Shown here: piece after piece, positions 25,708 to 34,699 of the stretch
How positions within the stretch are numbered: position 1 is the stretch's first letter
Layout of the letters: each line of letters opens with the position of its first letter
The notes under the pieces: model-generated
Seen by the model: the letters and a program-made list of their open reading frames with translations, nothing else
What the model was told of the DNA's origin: nothing
Database searches by the model: none
Assembly: GCA_963704455.1 (NCBI GenBank)
Contig: OY969905.1
Location: forward strand, 3,782,001-3,846,000
DNA length: 64,000 bases
Origin: DASTCZ01 sp963704455
GTDB taxonomy: Bacteria; Acidobacteriota; Terriglobia; Acidiferrales; UBA7541
Direction: 5' to 3'
Program-made: the position numbers and the translations under genes

Positions 25708-25802
25708 CGCGTTCCTCCCCGTCGTCCACAACAGAAGCGCACGAAATTATAGCAAACCCGCAGCCGCGCAGGGGCGGCGTGAGAGTTTGCGCACAAGTTG
25801 GA

Positions 25803-25831
25803 TTGACTGCGGAAAGTGTTAATGTTAGTTT
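25803..25831 (+). promoter_or_regulatory. Probable sigma-70 promoter of mntH
   Basis: TTGACT, a 17-base spacer and TAGTTT, with the start of transcription expected about 20 bases before the ATG at 25859. No Fur or MntR operator could be identified with confidence. Confidence 0.4.
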
Positions 25832-25858
25832 ATTCAGGGAGTTTATTGCAGTTAATCT

Positions 25859-27253
25859 ATGGCGCCTCTACAACCCCCAACTCAACTCCCCGAAAATCCC
25901 GCCCAGCTGGAATCTCTACATCCCGGTTCGATGGATTCGCCGGCGCCGTATAAGCGGACAGCTTCTCTCCCGGAGGTCCATCGCTCCATCCCCATCATTT
26001 CCGGAGCGTCGTTCTGGCGCAAGATGCTCGCCTTTGCCGGCCCCGGCTATCTCGTCGCCGTCGGTTACATGGACCCCGGCAACTGGGCAACCGACCTCGG
26101 CGGTGGCTCAAAGTTCGGCTACACGCTCCTCTCCGTCGTCCTGCTCAGCAGCCTGATGGCGATGTTCCTGCAAGCGCTCTCTTTAAAACTCGGCATCGCC
26201 ACCGGACGGGATCTCGCGCAAGCTTGCCGCGAGCATTACTCGCGCCGCACTTCAATTTTCCTGTGGGTGCTTTGCGAAATCGCCATCTCCGCTTGCGACC
26301 TCGCCGAAGTGCTTGGTTCCGCAATCGCGCTGAAGCTCCTTTTCGGCATTCCACTTTTCTACGGCGTTCTATTCACAGGCGCCGACGTTCTCATCATTCT
26401 TGCGCTGCAGGGCCGCGGCTTCCGGTGGGTCGAAGCGCTGGTCATCACGCTGATTGGCACGATCGCCGTCTGTTTCGCCTACGAAATCTTCTTCGCCCGT
26501 CCGCTTTGGATCGAAGCCGCCGGCGGCTTCCTGCCGCGCGCTGAAATCCTTCGCAACCGCGAAATGCTCTATCTCGCCATTGGGATTCTGGGCGCCACTG
26601 TGATGCCGCACAATCTTTACTTGCACTCAAGCATCGTGCAGACGCGCGCTTTCGGCCATGAAAAGGAATTGAAGCGGGAAGCGATCAAGTTTGCCACGCT
26701 CGATTCCACGCTTGCTCTCGGTTTTTCGCTCTTCGTTAACGCTGCCATCCTCGTCCTCGGCGCCGCGGCGTTTCACCAGAACGGACTCACCGCCGTCGCC
26801 GACATCGAGCAAGCCTACAAATTGCTTACCCCCGTTCTCGGCGCGAGCCTCGCGAGCGGTGTGTTTGCCTGGGCGCTTCTTTTTTCCGGCATGAACTCGA
26901 CGCTCACCGGCACGCTCGCCGGCCAAATCGTCATGGAAGGGTTCCTGCATCTCCGCTTGAAACCCTGGCTGCGGCGCCTCATTACCCGCGGGCTCGCGAT
27001 CATTCCGGCCGTCATCGTTATCGGCATTATGGGCGATGGCGGCGTCATGCGCCTGCTCATCCTGAGCCAGGTGATTCTCAGCTTTCAGCTTCCTTTCGCA
27101 ATCATTCCGCTCGTGCAGTTCACCAGCGACCGCTCCAAAATGGGCGAGTTCACTAACCGCCGCTGGGTCACAGCGCTCGCCTGGGTCACGGCCGCCGGCG
27201 TAATCGCTCTCAACGGCCTTTTGCTCTACCTGATTTTCCGCAATCCCGGATAA
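25859..27253 (+). CDS. mntH: Nramp-family divalent metal transporter
   Basis: A proton-coupled Mn2+/Fe2+ importer of the inner membrane. The first helix has the metal-binding DPGNW, and the sixth has MPHNLYLHSS with the Met ligand region. About eleven hydrophobic segments run from residue 60 to the end. An N-terminal cytoplasmic tail of about 55 residues is Pro-rich and longer than usual; an inner ATG at 25931 could be the true start. Neither start has a strong ribosome binding site. Confidence 0.92.
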   Translation: MAPLQPPTQLPENPAQLESLHPGSMDSPAPYKRTASLPEVHRSIPIISGASFWRKMLAFAGPGYLVAVGYMDPGNWATDLGGGSKFGYTLLSVVLLSSLMAMFLQALSLKLGIATGRDLAQACREHYSRRTSIFLWVLCEIAISACDLAEVLGSAIALKLLFGIPLFYGVLFTGADVLIILALQGRGFRWVEALVITLIGTIAVCFAYEIFFARPLWIEAAGGFLPRAEILRNREMLYLAIGILGATVMPHNLYLHSSIVQTRAFGHEKELKREAIKFATLDSTLALGFSLFVNAAILVLGAAAFHQNGLTAVADIEQAYKLLTPVLGASLASGVFAWALLFSGMNSTLTGTLAGQIVMEGFLHLRLKPWLRRLITRGLAIIPAVIVIGIMGDGGVMRLLILSQVILSFQLPFAIIPLVQFTSDRSKMGEFTNRRWVTALAWVTAAGVIALNGLLLYLIFRNPG

Positions 27254-27339
27254 CGCCGCTTGGTTTTTCTGCGTCTTATGTAATGATCATATTTTCGTTG
27301 GACGAACCAAATACCCGTCGCGGAGGAACACGTCACTTC

Positions 27340-27825
27340 ATGGAGCTTGCAAATTTCTGGATCAGAAACGCAAAATTATATGCGACATTGTTCGCAGAGC
27401 TGCTCCTTGTCGGGCTGTTCCTCGTCTGTTTCGCTTCAGCGCATGACAAGGATTGGCAGGCCCCGCCCGAAGCCCGGAAAGTGAAGAATCCCATCGCGCC
27501 CAACGCGGATAATCTTGCGGTCGCCCGCGCCATTTACATGGACAAATGCGCCAAATGCCACGGCGACAAGGGAGCCGGCGACGGCCCCGAGGCGGAAATG
27601 TCCGACCCCGCGCCCGCCGACTTCAATGACGCGCACATGATGAGCGAAATGACCGATGGCGAAATCTTCTGGAAGATGACCGAGGGCCGCAAGCCAATGC
27701 CGTCATTCAAGAAGGAGTTGACCGACGAGCAGCGCTGGCAGCTCGTGAATTTCCTCCGCACGCTCGCGCCAAAGCCGTCTGCGGGGCGCGGTGGCGCACC
27801 GCCAAAAAAATCAGGGAACAACTAG
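27340..27825 (+). CDS. Membrane-anchored cytochrome c
   Basis: Begins MELANFWIRNAKLYATLFAELLLVG, a signal or anchor helix. A mono-haem class I cytochrome c domain follows, with MDKCAKCHGDKGAGDG (CxxCH) near residue 75 and KMTEGRKPMPSF supplying the likely Met ligand. LTDEQRWQLVNFLRTL closes the fold. An in-frame start at 27283 would add 19 residues before the helix; GGAGG upstream favours 27340. It is likely a periplasmic electron carrier with an unknown partner. Confidence 0.85.
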   Translation: MELANFWIRNAKLYATLFAELLLVGLFLVCFASAHDKDWQAPPEARKVKNPIAPNADNLAVARAIYMDKCAKCHGDKGAGDGPEAEMSDPAPADFNDAHMMSEMTDGEIFWKMTEGRKPMPSFKKELTDEQRWQLVNFLRTLAPKPSAGRGGAPPKKSGNN

Positions 27826-27931
27826 CCTCTGTCTGCTGTTTTTCCTCCAGGACTTATGGCATCCATCAGTGCCCCCAGGCCTGCCCGCAGTGACAGGCTC
27901 CCCCTTGGGGGCCATCCGTAATTCGTCCGCG

Positions 27932-28393
27932 CTACTTCACTTGCGCCAGCGCCCGCGCAACTTCATTCAAGTCCGGCACCACGGGAATATCGTAATTCTT
28001 AAACCACGCCACGTTCCCCTTCTTGTTGATGATCGCGATGGCCCGGCCCGTGATCCCCTTGTCCGCCAGATAGACGCCGAATTTTTCAGCCACCGCCCCG
28101 CGCGGCTGGAAGTCGGCGAGCAGCGGGTATGAAATTCCCATTTTCTCCGCGTAAGCCTTGTGCGACCACGCGCTATCCACGCTCAGCCCGAGCACCTGCG
28201 CGTCGAGCGCCTCAAATTTCTTCAAGTCATTCACGAAGCAAGCGTGCTCGTTGGTGCACACGGGGCTCCAGTCCAGCGGATAGAACACGATCACCACATT
28301 TTTCTTTCCGCGGAAATTCGCGAGATTCACTTCCTTCATGCTCTGGTCTTTCAGTGTGAAATCCGGAGCGGGCTGTCCCACCGAAATCGCCAT
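27932..28393 (-). CDS. AhpE-like peroxiredoxin
   Basis: A thiol peroxidase of the AhpC/TSA family. DFTLKDQSMKEVNLANFRG opens the thioredoxin fold. The peroxidatic Cys is in FYPLDWSPVCTNEH, and a second Cys four residues later (HACF) is not in the usual resolving position. GLSVDSAWSHKAY and GRAIAIINKKG follow. The chosen ATG at 28393 has GGGAGAAAACAAA upstream; an in-frame start at 28459 would add 22 residues. It would reduce hydroperoxides in the cytoplasm. Confidence 0.88.
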   Translation of the reverse strand: MAISVGQPAPDFTLKDQSMKEVNLANFRGKKNVVIVFYPLDWSPVCTNEHACFVNDLKKFEALDAQVLGLSVDSAWSHKAYAEKMGISYPLLADFQPRGAVAEKFGVYLADKGITGRAIAIINKKGNVAWFKNYDIPVVPDLNEVARALAQVK

Positions 28394-28493
28394 TTTGTTT
28401 TCTCCCGGTCGAATGGATCGAAAGGTTTGCGCGCGGTAAGCGATTCTAGCTTCGCACACACAAGCGCGACATCATAGCATCAGAGGCGAATTC

Positions 28494-30212
28494 TCAGTGA
28501 ATCGTCACGGGACGCGTAATCGCCGCCATATGGCCGCCGCCGGTTTCCTCCACGACCTGGCGCAGCCTGTAATTGCCAGGAGGAGCTTGCAAAGAAAGTT
28601 TCGCGTCGAGTCCCTGACTTGAAATAATGTCCAGCGTATCTTTCTTCAATCTCAAATCCATGATCCCCTGTACGCCAGTGAGGAAATGATTCTGCTCATC
28701 GAAAAGCGCTGTTATGAAAATCAAGCGTTCGACTTTGCGATCGCCCTGCGTTTGGAATGGCAGTTTGTTCGCATCCAAGTGGATGCCGACCTTGAGCACG
28801 GACTCGCCGGATGCTGAGGTGCCTGCTTCGGTGGTGACCTGCGCGGATAGTGAGTCAAGGCTATCCGCCGCGAGCACTGCGCTATCGAGTCTGTGCTGCC
28901 TTTTCTCCGGTTCTGTCAGAATTGGACTCGGCGCCATATATCCACGCCGCGCCTGAATGTCCATGCCGTGCGAATTTGCCACTTTCACTTTAATCGTATG
29001 CTCCGCACCATTCACTTTCAGGTCCACAGGGGCAAACGTAAGTATGTAAGTGACATCCGGCGCCGCGGCCATCTCGCGCAGCCCAACGTCCAGATCATTC
29101 CGGTTGTGATAGAACTTCCCGCCGGTGCCTTCCGCCAGAAGTGCGAGCGGATCGTTCTGATACTCCCGGTTCGCGCTTACAAATTGCATATACAAAGCCT
29201 GCATCCTGCCTATCAGACGGAGGGGTCGTCCGTCCTCGTCAACATTAGGCACCTCGGCGACAAGTCCCTTTGCATCGAGCGAGTCGATAACTACGTTGGC
29301 ATTCAGCGCCGCGTCAATCACCTTGTCCTGTTTATCCGCAAGGGTCTGCGTAAGGAATCCCGACGAAGCCAGCACCATCATCCGGTGTCCGGGCATTCTG
29401 CCAAGGTAGTGGATTACGTCAGTGATGACGCCAAGCGTGTCCTGGGAGAATTGCTCCGCTAGCGCCATTGTCTCCTGAGCAATACTTATTAGTTGGTGGA
29501 CGTCGCGAGTACATATAACCATTCCGAGATCCAGTGCGTCCGAATGGACATCGTAGGTTTGCGTGATCATGTATGCCTGGTAGGGAGTCAGCAAAGGACA
29601 AGCGGAGCCACCGCTATTCGCCATTCTTCGCTGCGACACAAGTTTCCCTAGCGTCTCTAGAAGTTTCGGCACGTTGTCGGTGAAGTCCAACGAGACGTAA
29701 GTGCTCGTCGTAAAAATCCCAACCTTGTCGCCCGGTTTCAGGCTCGTCTTCACAAAACTTTCCGCGGCCTTGCGCGCCATCACCACGTCAAACATCCGCA
29801 TGGATGTATCGTCAAAAAATAACGCAATATATCGCGGAGTCGGCGGAGGCGGTTTAATCGGAGCAGGCGCCGCGGCCGGCAAATTTGCTTCTACAACTTG
29901 GGCTTTAGCGGCAGCACGCACCGGCGCCGTGGGCGCGTTTTCAACATTAAACGAAGCGATTTCGACTTGATGTCCGTTATCGAATAGCTCGAAATCGGAT
30001 TTCTTCAGCCCACCCACAGCCTTCCCCTTCGCATCCCGCACGACCACCGGAACCTGCACGATATTGGTTTGCACGCGAATCGCATTAGGTGGCTGCGGAA
30101 CGTAGGGCCGGCTGCCCCAGCGCATCTCATCTTCGGAAATGCTCTGCGCCAGCAGCGGAGCCGCCACTACAACTCCAGCGAAAACGAACGCGCGAATCCA
30201 CCTATTTCGCAT
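28494..30212 (-). CDS. VWFA-related acidobacterial-type exported protein
   Basis: A signal peptide (RAFVFAGVVVAAPLLAQS) precedes VQVPVVVRDAKGKAVGGLKKSDFELFDNG, the opening of the family called VWFA-related acidobacterial domain. The VWA fold follows, with YIALFFDDTSMRM in the MIDAS position (an altered DxSxS), and QDTLGVITDVIHYLGRMPGHRMMVLASSG. The C-terminus is beta-rich. The ATG at 30212 has AGGAGG five bases upstream. The protein has 572 residues, is presumably periplasmic or surface-bound, and has no known function. Confidence 0.85.
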   Translation of the reverse strand: MRNRWIRAFVFAGVVVAAPLLAQSISEDEMRWGSRPYVPQPPNAIRVQTNIVQVPVVVRDAKGKAVGGLKKSDFELFDNGHQVEIASFNVENAPTAPVRAAAKAQVVEANLPAAAPAPIKPPPPTPRYIALFFDDTSMRMFDVVMARKAAESFVKTSLKPGDKVGIFTTSTYVSLDFTDNVPKLLETLGKLVSQRRMANSGGSACPLLTPYQAYMITQTYDVHSDALDLGMVICTRDVHQLISIAQETMALAEQFSQDTLGVITDVIHYLGRMPGHRMMVLASSGFLTQTLADKQDKVIDAALNANVVIDSLDAKGLVAEVPNVDEDGRPLRLIGRMQALYMQFVSANREYQNDPLALLAEGTGGKFYHNRNDLDVGLREMAAAPDVTYILTFAPVDLKVNGAEHTIKVKVANSHGMDIQARRGYMAPSPILTEPEKRQHRLDSAVLAADSLDSLSAQVTTEAGTSASGESVLKVGIHLDANKLPFQTQGDRKVERLIFITALFDEQNHFLTGVQGIMDLRLKKDTLDIISSQGLDAKLSLQAPPGNYRLRQVVEETGGGHMAAITRPVTIH

Positions 30213-30413
30213 ATTGCCTCCTGCTGACGAAGGGCGGCTCACTTGTGGCTATGGATGCTTGTATACCCCAGGTTGGTTTTCTACAAGGATTACGCAATCC
30301 ACCAGCACCCAGCCGCAATCGCCGAAATCAATGGCGCGGCGCACCTGTTTTGCGTCAAGATGGCCCTAGCAGACGTATTCGCCGCCGGCATTTGCGCGGC
30401 GATGCGAAACTAG

Positions 30414-30719
30414 ATGCAACTCAGCGACATCGTCGAAAAGTACCGCAAGCTGGAGTGGGATCTCGGCAAGCCCGTTGAACTTTCTCGCTTCGGGTTTTCG
30501 CGCGAGGAAACCGAACGCGTCTTCAGCGTCTTTGACGAGGACTACCACATCAGCCGCTTTTTCCATTTCACGAACGCCGCGAATGCAGCAGGTGCCGGCG
30601 CGGGCACGGCCGCAGCCAAAGCCGGTTCTTCCAATCGCGCCACCGCTGCGTCCTATTCCATCAATGGGTTTCCCTACACGCACGTCACTATTGACGCCGC
30701 CATCAGCGAAATTCTCTGA
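30414..30719 (+). CDS. Small protein of unknown function
   Basis: A 101-residue protein. The first half (DIVEKYRKLEWDLGKPVEL, FGFSREETERVFSVFDEDYHI) is amphipathic and charged. The middle is an Ala/Gly-rich stretch (NAAGAGAGTAAAKAG-like), and the end (SINGFPYTHVTIDAAISEIL) is ordered. The layout suggests two short modules joined by a flexible linker. Neither a signal peptide nor a membrane segment is seen. Its stop lies 26 bases from the convergent pckG stop. Confidence 0.6.
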   Translation: MQLSDIVEKYRKLEWDLGKPVELSRFGFSREETERVFSVFDEDYHISRFFHFTNAANAAGAGAGTAAAKAGSSNRATAASYSINGFPYTHVTIDAAISEIL

Positions 30720-30745
30720 TTCTTAAGAGATGTTGAGATTTTGAA

Positions 30746-32506
30746 TTACCGCGAAAACGCGTTCACAGCGCCAAGCCGCCTCGCCAGCCGCGCCTGCTCC
30801 TCGCGCAACTCGGGCGGCAAGTGGTCGCCGAACTTCGCAAGGAACGCGCCAATCCCTTCTTGCTCCGCGGCCCAATCGGAAGCGTTCACTTCCAGCAGCT
30901 CGTTGATTGCCTGGCGAGAAACCTTCAACCCATCCAAAGTGAGAGAATTTGGCGTCGGCACAAATCCAATCGGCGTCTCCTGCGCCGCGGCTTTTCCTTC
31001 CGTGCGCTCAAGGATCCACTTCAGCACGCGCACGTTTTCGCCGAATCCCGGCCACAGGAATTTTCCGTCCGCACCCTTCCGGAACCAATTCACGTGAAAC
31101 ACGCGCGGCGGATGTGGGATGCGCTTGCCTATGTCCAGCCAATGCTGGAAATAATCCCCCATGTTGTAGCCGCAGAAGGGAAGCATCGCCATCGGATCTC
31201 GCCGCGTCACGCCGACTTTGCCCGTTGCCGCCGCCGTCGTTTCTGACCCCATCCCCGCACCCACCAACACTCCATGCCGCCAATCGAATGCTTCGTAAAC
31301 AAGCGGAGCAAGCCGGGCGCGGCGCCCGCCAAATATAAACACGGAGATGGGAACGCCCTGCGGATCCTGCCAGTGGGGCGAAACGCTTGGCGATTGCTGT
31401 GCCGGCACCGTATATCTTGAATTAGGCTGAGCGGCTGGCCCGCTCGACGCGTACCAATCTCGCCCCTGCCAATCCACCAATCCCGCCGGGGGGTCGCTCT
31501 CGATCCCTTCCCACCAAGGCTCAAGCGAGGGCGTCATCGCGACGTTCGTAAAAATCGTATTCTGGCGTAGCGCCACCATCACGTTCGGGTTGGTTTTCGT
31601 TCCGGTGCCGGGCGCCACGCCGAAGTATCCCGCCTCGGGATTGATCGCGTGCAAGTATCCGTCCGCGCCAATATGCATCCAGGCGATGTCGTCGCCCACG
31701 GTCCACACGCGGTAGCCAACGTTTTCGAGCGCCGAGACCATCATCGCCAGGTTGGTCTTCCCGCAGGCGCTCGGAAACGCCGCGCCCATATACGTCACCT
31801 TGCCGCTGGGGTCTTCGAGACCGAGGATGAGCATGTGCTCGGCCATCCAACCTTGTTTCTGGGCGAGATAACTCGCGATTCGAAGCGCGAAGCATTTTTT
31901 CCCAAGCAGCGCATTGCCGCCGTAGCCCGAGCCGATGCTCCAGATCAATTTTTCTTCGGGGAAGTGCGCGATGAAGCGGCGCTCCGGGTTCAGGTCGCCG
32001 AGCGAGTGCAGCCCCGGCACGAAATCATCCGAGCTTCCAAGCTTTTCTTTCGCTACGCGGCCCATGCGCGTCATGATCCGCATGTTCGCCGCGACGTACG
32101 CGCTGTCCGTTACTTCCACGCCGAACCTGCTGATGGGCGAATCCGCCGGGCCCATGATGTAGGGGATCACGTACATCGTTCGCCCCGCCATCGCGCCCTC
32201 AAAAAGTTTGCCGATTCTTGCTTTCGCATCTGCTGGAGCCATCCAGTTATTGGTTGGCCCCGCATCTTCCTTATTACGGCTGCAAATAAAGGTGACTTGC
32301 TCGGTGCGCGCCACGTCGCTCGGATCGCTGCGATGAAGGAAACAATTCGGATAGGTCTGCTGATTCAGGGCCACCGTGCGGCCCTCCGCCAGCATGGTTT
32401 CGAAAAAATCGGCCTGCTGGGCGTCGGATCCATCGCACCACACGATGCGCTCCGGGCGCGTCATCCGCGCGGCCTGCTCTACCCACTGCTCCAGTGGTGT
32501 TGACAC
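30746..32506 (-). CDS. pckG: Phosphoenolpyruvate carboxykinase, GTP-dependent
   Basis: This enzyme converts oxaloacetate and GTP to PEP and CO2 in gluconeogenesis. The GTP-type features are the P-loop in AAFPSACGKTNLAMM, the metal region in GDDIAWMHIG, PEAGYFGVAPGTG and the substrate Cys motif just ahead. RDPMAMLPFCGYNMGDYFQHW is also typical. The GTG at 32506 is chosen because AGGAGG lies four bases before it and it gives the usual 586 residues. A start at 32611 would add a 35-residue low-complexity head. Confidence 0.94.
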   Translation of the reverse strand: MSTPLEQWVEQAARMTRPERIVWCDGSDAQQADFFETMLAEGRTVALNQQTYPNCFLHRSDPSDVARTEQVTFICSRNKEDAGPTNNWMAPADAKARIGKLFEGAMAGRTMYVIPYIMGPADSPISRFGVEVTDSAYVAANMRIMTRMGRVAKEKLGSSDDFVPGLHSLGDLNPERRFIAHFPEEKLIWSIGSGYGGNALLGKKCFALRIASYLAQKQGWMAEHMLILGLEDPSGKVTYMGAAFPSACGKTNLAMMVSALENVGYRVWTVGDDIAWMHIGADGYLHAINPEAGYFGVAPGTGTKTNPNVMVALRQNTIFTNVAMTPSLEPWWEGIESDPPAGLVDWQGRDWYASSGPAAQPNSRYTVPAQQSPSVSPHWQDPQGVPISVFIFGGRRARLAPLVYEAFDWRHGVLVGAGMGSETTAAATGKVGVTRRDPMAMLPFCGYNMGDYFQHWLDIGKRIPHPPRVFHVNWFRKGADGKFLWPGFGENVRVLKWILERTEGKAAAQETPIGFVPTPNSLTLDGLKVSRQAINELLEVNASDWAAEQEGIGAFLAKFGDHLPPELREEQARLARRLGAVNAFSR

Positions 32507-32736
32507 CAAGCCTCCTGGCCCAAATTCTATGAATGTCGCCGGGCTGGATGCGCCTGACCTGGCGAAGGGGAACTGGGTGCCACGCCAGCATTCATCTCGG
32601 CGTGGCGCCAATCGCGAAAAAGTCTAAGTCACCGCGCACCGCATGGCAAGCCGCACACTACAAGCCTGCCCCCGATGGGTATACGCGTCTGTGACCGTCG
32701 TCACCCTCATTTGGATTCGCCGTCCACGGCAGCATG

Positions 32737-32748
32737 TATACTTAGCAC
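32737..32748 (+). promoter_or_regulatory. -10 element very close to a start codon
   Basis: TATACT at 32737-32742 is followed by only six bases before the ATG at 32749. A normal transcription start would then fall on or next to the A of the ATG, giving a leaderless mRNA. The -35 is weak: TTGGAT at 32711 with a 20-base spacer. Confidence 0.35.
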
Positions 32749-33009
32749 ATGTATGCACAAAAACTCGCCGTTGATCTCATCATCGGCGAAGAGCGCAAGC
32801 CTTGCCCGCTCGAATGGCTTGACGCCTTCTGCATGAGAAATTTCACCAACGCCGCCGAGTTTGACGACACGCTGCCCACCGGCGAAGGCCGCCTCGAAGC
32901 CAGCTTCCGCGTCGCGCCCGCGCATCTGGCGTCGGCGCTCGAAGAATGGCTCACACAACGGGGCAAGGGCAATGGAAAACCTGTGCATGTGGAAGTCCGC
33001 ACAATTTGA
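32749..33009 (+). CDS. Small protein of unknown function, possibly leaderless
   Basis: An 86-residue soluble protein: VDLIIGEERKPCPLEWLDAF, MRNFTNAAEFDDTLPTGEGR, then a helix and HVEVRTI. No family recognised. The gene has no ribosome binding site; instead a TATACT lies six bases before the ATG. It is probably separate from the DinB gene 72 bases downstream, which has its own site. Confidence 0.6.
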   Translation: MYAQKLAVDLIIGEERKPCPLEWLDAFCMRNFTNAAEFDDTLPTGEGRLEASFRVAPAHLASALEEWLTQRGKGNGKPVHVEVRTI

Positions 33010-33081
33010 TGCCATTGCAGCGTCTCTGTCATCATAAGGAATTCGCTCTCGTCGAAGAATTCGGACTAAATCGGAGGAAAA

Positions 33082-33654
33082 ATGAAAAGCAAAATTTTGC
33101 TCCTTGCCGCAGCACTCGTCCTTTCAATTGCAGTGGACGCAGTTCGCCCGCAGCAGCGGCCCGCGCCGGTCAAGCTCACCACGCTGCCTTCGGCCATCAT
33201 GGACAACTGGACCTTCATGCAAAGATCCGTGATTGGCGTGGCTGACGCCATGCCCGCCGAAAAATATAATTTCGCGCCCACAAACGGCTCGTTCACGGGC
33301 GTGCGCACATTCGCCGCGCAGGTGAAGCACGTCGCTTGCGCCAATTTCGCATTCTTCAACGAAATCGAAGGCGTCGTGCCGCCTCCCGATTGCGAAAAAG
33401 GCGGCCCAGATCCGAAGACGATGGACACCAAGCCCGAGCTGATGAAGTATCTCCGCGATTCCTACGACTACTCCAACAAAGTAATCGCGAAGCTCACGCC
33501 GCAAAGCCTGCTTGACCACACCGAAGGTCGCTACGCAGGCCCCAACACGAAAATTGGAATGGTGATGGTCGCCGTGTGGCATGCAACGGATCATTACGGC
33601 CAGATGGTTGAGTACCTGCGCATGAATGGAATAATTCCGCCCGGCAGCAATTAG
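33082..33654 (+). CDS. Exported DinB-family protein
   Basis: A signal peptide (ILLLAAALVLSIAVDA) is followed by a DinB four-helix bundle. The three His for metal are in QVKHVACANFAFF and VWHATDHYGQMVEYL. YNFAPTNGSFTGVRTFA is the usual second helix. An exported DinB is common in soil Acidobacteriota and has no established substrate. CGGAGGAAAA precedes the ATG. It converges with the patatin gene. Confidence 0.82.
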   Translation: MKSKILLLAAALVLSIAVDAVRPQQRPAPVKLTTLPSAIMDNWTFMQRSVIGVADAMPAEKYNFAPTNGSFTGVRTFAAQVKHVACANFAFFNEIEGVVPPPDCEKGGPDPKTMDTKPELMKYLRDSYDYSNKVIAKLTPQSLLDHTEGRYAGPNTKIGMVMVAVWHATDHYGQMVEYLRMNGIIPPGSN

Positions 33655-33670
33655 CAAATAGTTGCTTGGC

Positions 33671-34558
33671 TTAATTTGAAGGCGCTGAAGCCGCCGCTTT
33701 TGTGCGGTGGAAGGAAGATATCGCCGCGCGGATTGCGGGCAGCGCGAGGCGCGCCGCCGTTTCGCCTGCGGCTACCATCTCCGGCGTGCGGCTGAACTCG
33801 TCCCACAGAAATTGCATCACCTGCGGTTCGATCACAACATCAGCGTCGCGCCGCCACGTGAACTCGGTGCTCTGCTGCACAATCGAAAACGCCCGCCCGA
33901 TCACCTCAAACATGCTCTTGGGTGTTGCCTCCACCACGCGGCTCGAAAGATTCACAGCGATCACGATTTCAGCCCCAATGCTCCGCGCTCCTCCGACCGG
34001 CACTGGTTCGGTAAGGAATCCGTCCACCAATATCCGGCCGTTCAAATTTGTCGGCACAAAGAGTCCCGGATACGCGCATGTCGCGCGCACTGCTGTCCCA
34101 AGATCGCCCTGAGTGAAATAAACAGTGTTTCCCGCGCCGAGGTCCGTCGCGGCAATCGCCATCGGTATGCGCAGATCCTCAAATCGTTTCGCGGCGCTGA
34201 ACCGCGCAAGGAATTCTTCGAGCTTTTGATTGCTGGCAAGCCCCAGCCGGGAAAGCGTCCACCGCCCGAAATCAGTAAAGCGCGTTACCTTTGCTTGCCG
34301 CTCCATTTCGTCAATCGTGGTTCCAGACGCATACGCCGCACCAATCAACGCGCCCACGCTCGTTCCGGCAATCACGTCAATCGGGATGTGGTGCTCTTCG
34401 AGCACGCGCAACACGCCGATATGCGCGATGCCTCGCGCGAAACCGCCCGATAGTGCCAGGCCGATTCGCGGCATCGGCGTCTTCCGCGCGGCATCGGCGT
34501 AGGCGAAATCGCGCAGCCGCCCCACGCCTCCTGTCAGCCAGTCGAGCATGACGCCCAT
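33671..34558 (-). CDS. Patatin-like phospholipase
   Basis: A Ser-Asp dyad lipid acyl hydrolase. GLALSGGFARGIAHIGVL supplies the oxyanion loop, GTSVG the nucleophile Ser, and ILVDGFLTEPVP the catalytic Asp in DG. The bulk of the 295 residues matches the RssA/YlbK type of bacterial patatin. The start is the ATG at 34558 with AGAAGGT upstream; the long open frame further upstream runs antisense through fadN and is rejected. No signal peptide. Confidence 0.88.
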   Translation of the reverse strand: MGVMLDWLTGGVGRLRDFAYADAARKTPMPRIGLALSGGFARGIAHIGVLRVLEEHHIPIDVIAGTSVGALIGAAYASGTTIDEMERQAKVTRFTDFGRWTLSRLGLASNQKLEEFLARFSAAKRFEDLRIPMAIAATDLGAGNTVYFTQGDLGTAVRATCAYPGLFVPTNLNGRILVDGFLTEPVPVGGARSIGAEIVIAVNLSSRVVEATPKSMFEVIGRAFSIVQQSTEFTWRRDADVVIEPQVMQFLWDEFSRTPEMVAAGETAARLALPAIRAAISSFHRTKAAASAPSN

Positions 34559-34621
34559 GGACCTTCTTCTCCCTACCATATTGGAAAGCGTAACCGTCCT
34601 TGGGGATGCCTGGGGCACTGG

Positions 34622-34648
34622 TTGACCCCGCCTTGTCCCTTGTATAAC
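34622..34648 (+). promoter_or_regulatory. Possible promoter of fadN
   Basis: TTGACC, a short 15-base spacer and TATAAC, about 50 bases before the fadN ATG. The spacer is below optimum, so this is tentative. No FadR-type operator was recognised. Confidence 0.35.
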
Positions 34649-34699
34649 CTGCTTTCCGCCGGGTTTCGCCCCTTCGGAAACTGTCGGAAAGGCCGCAGC

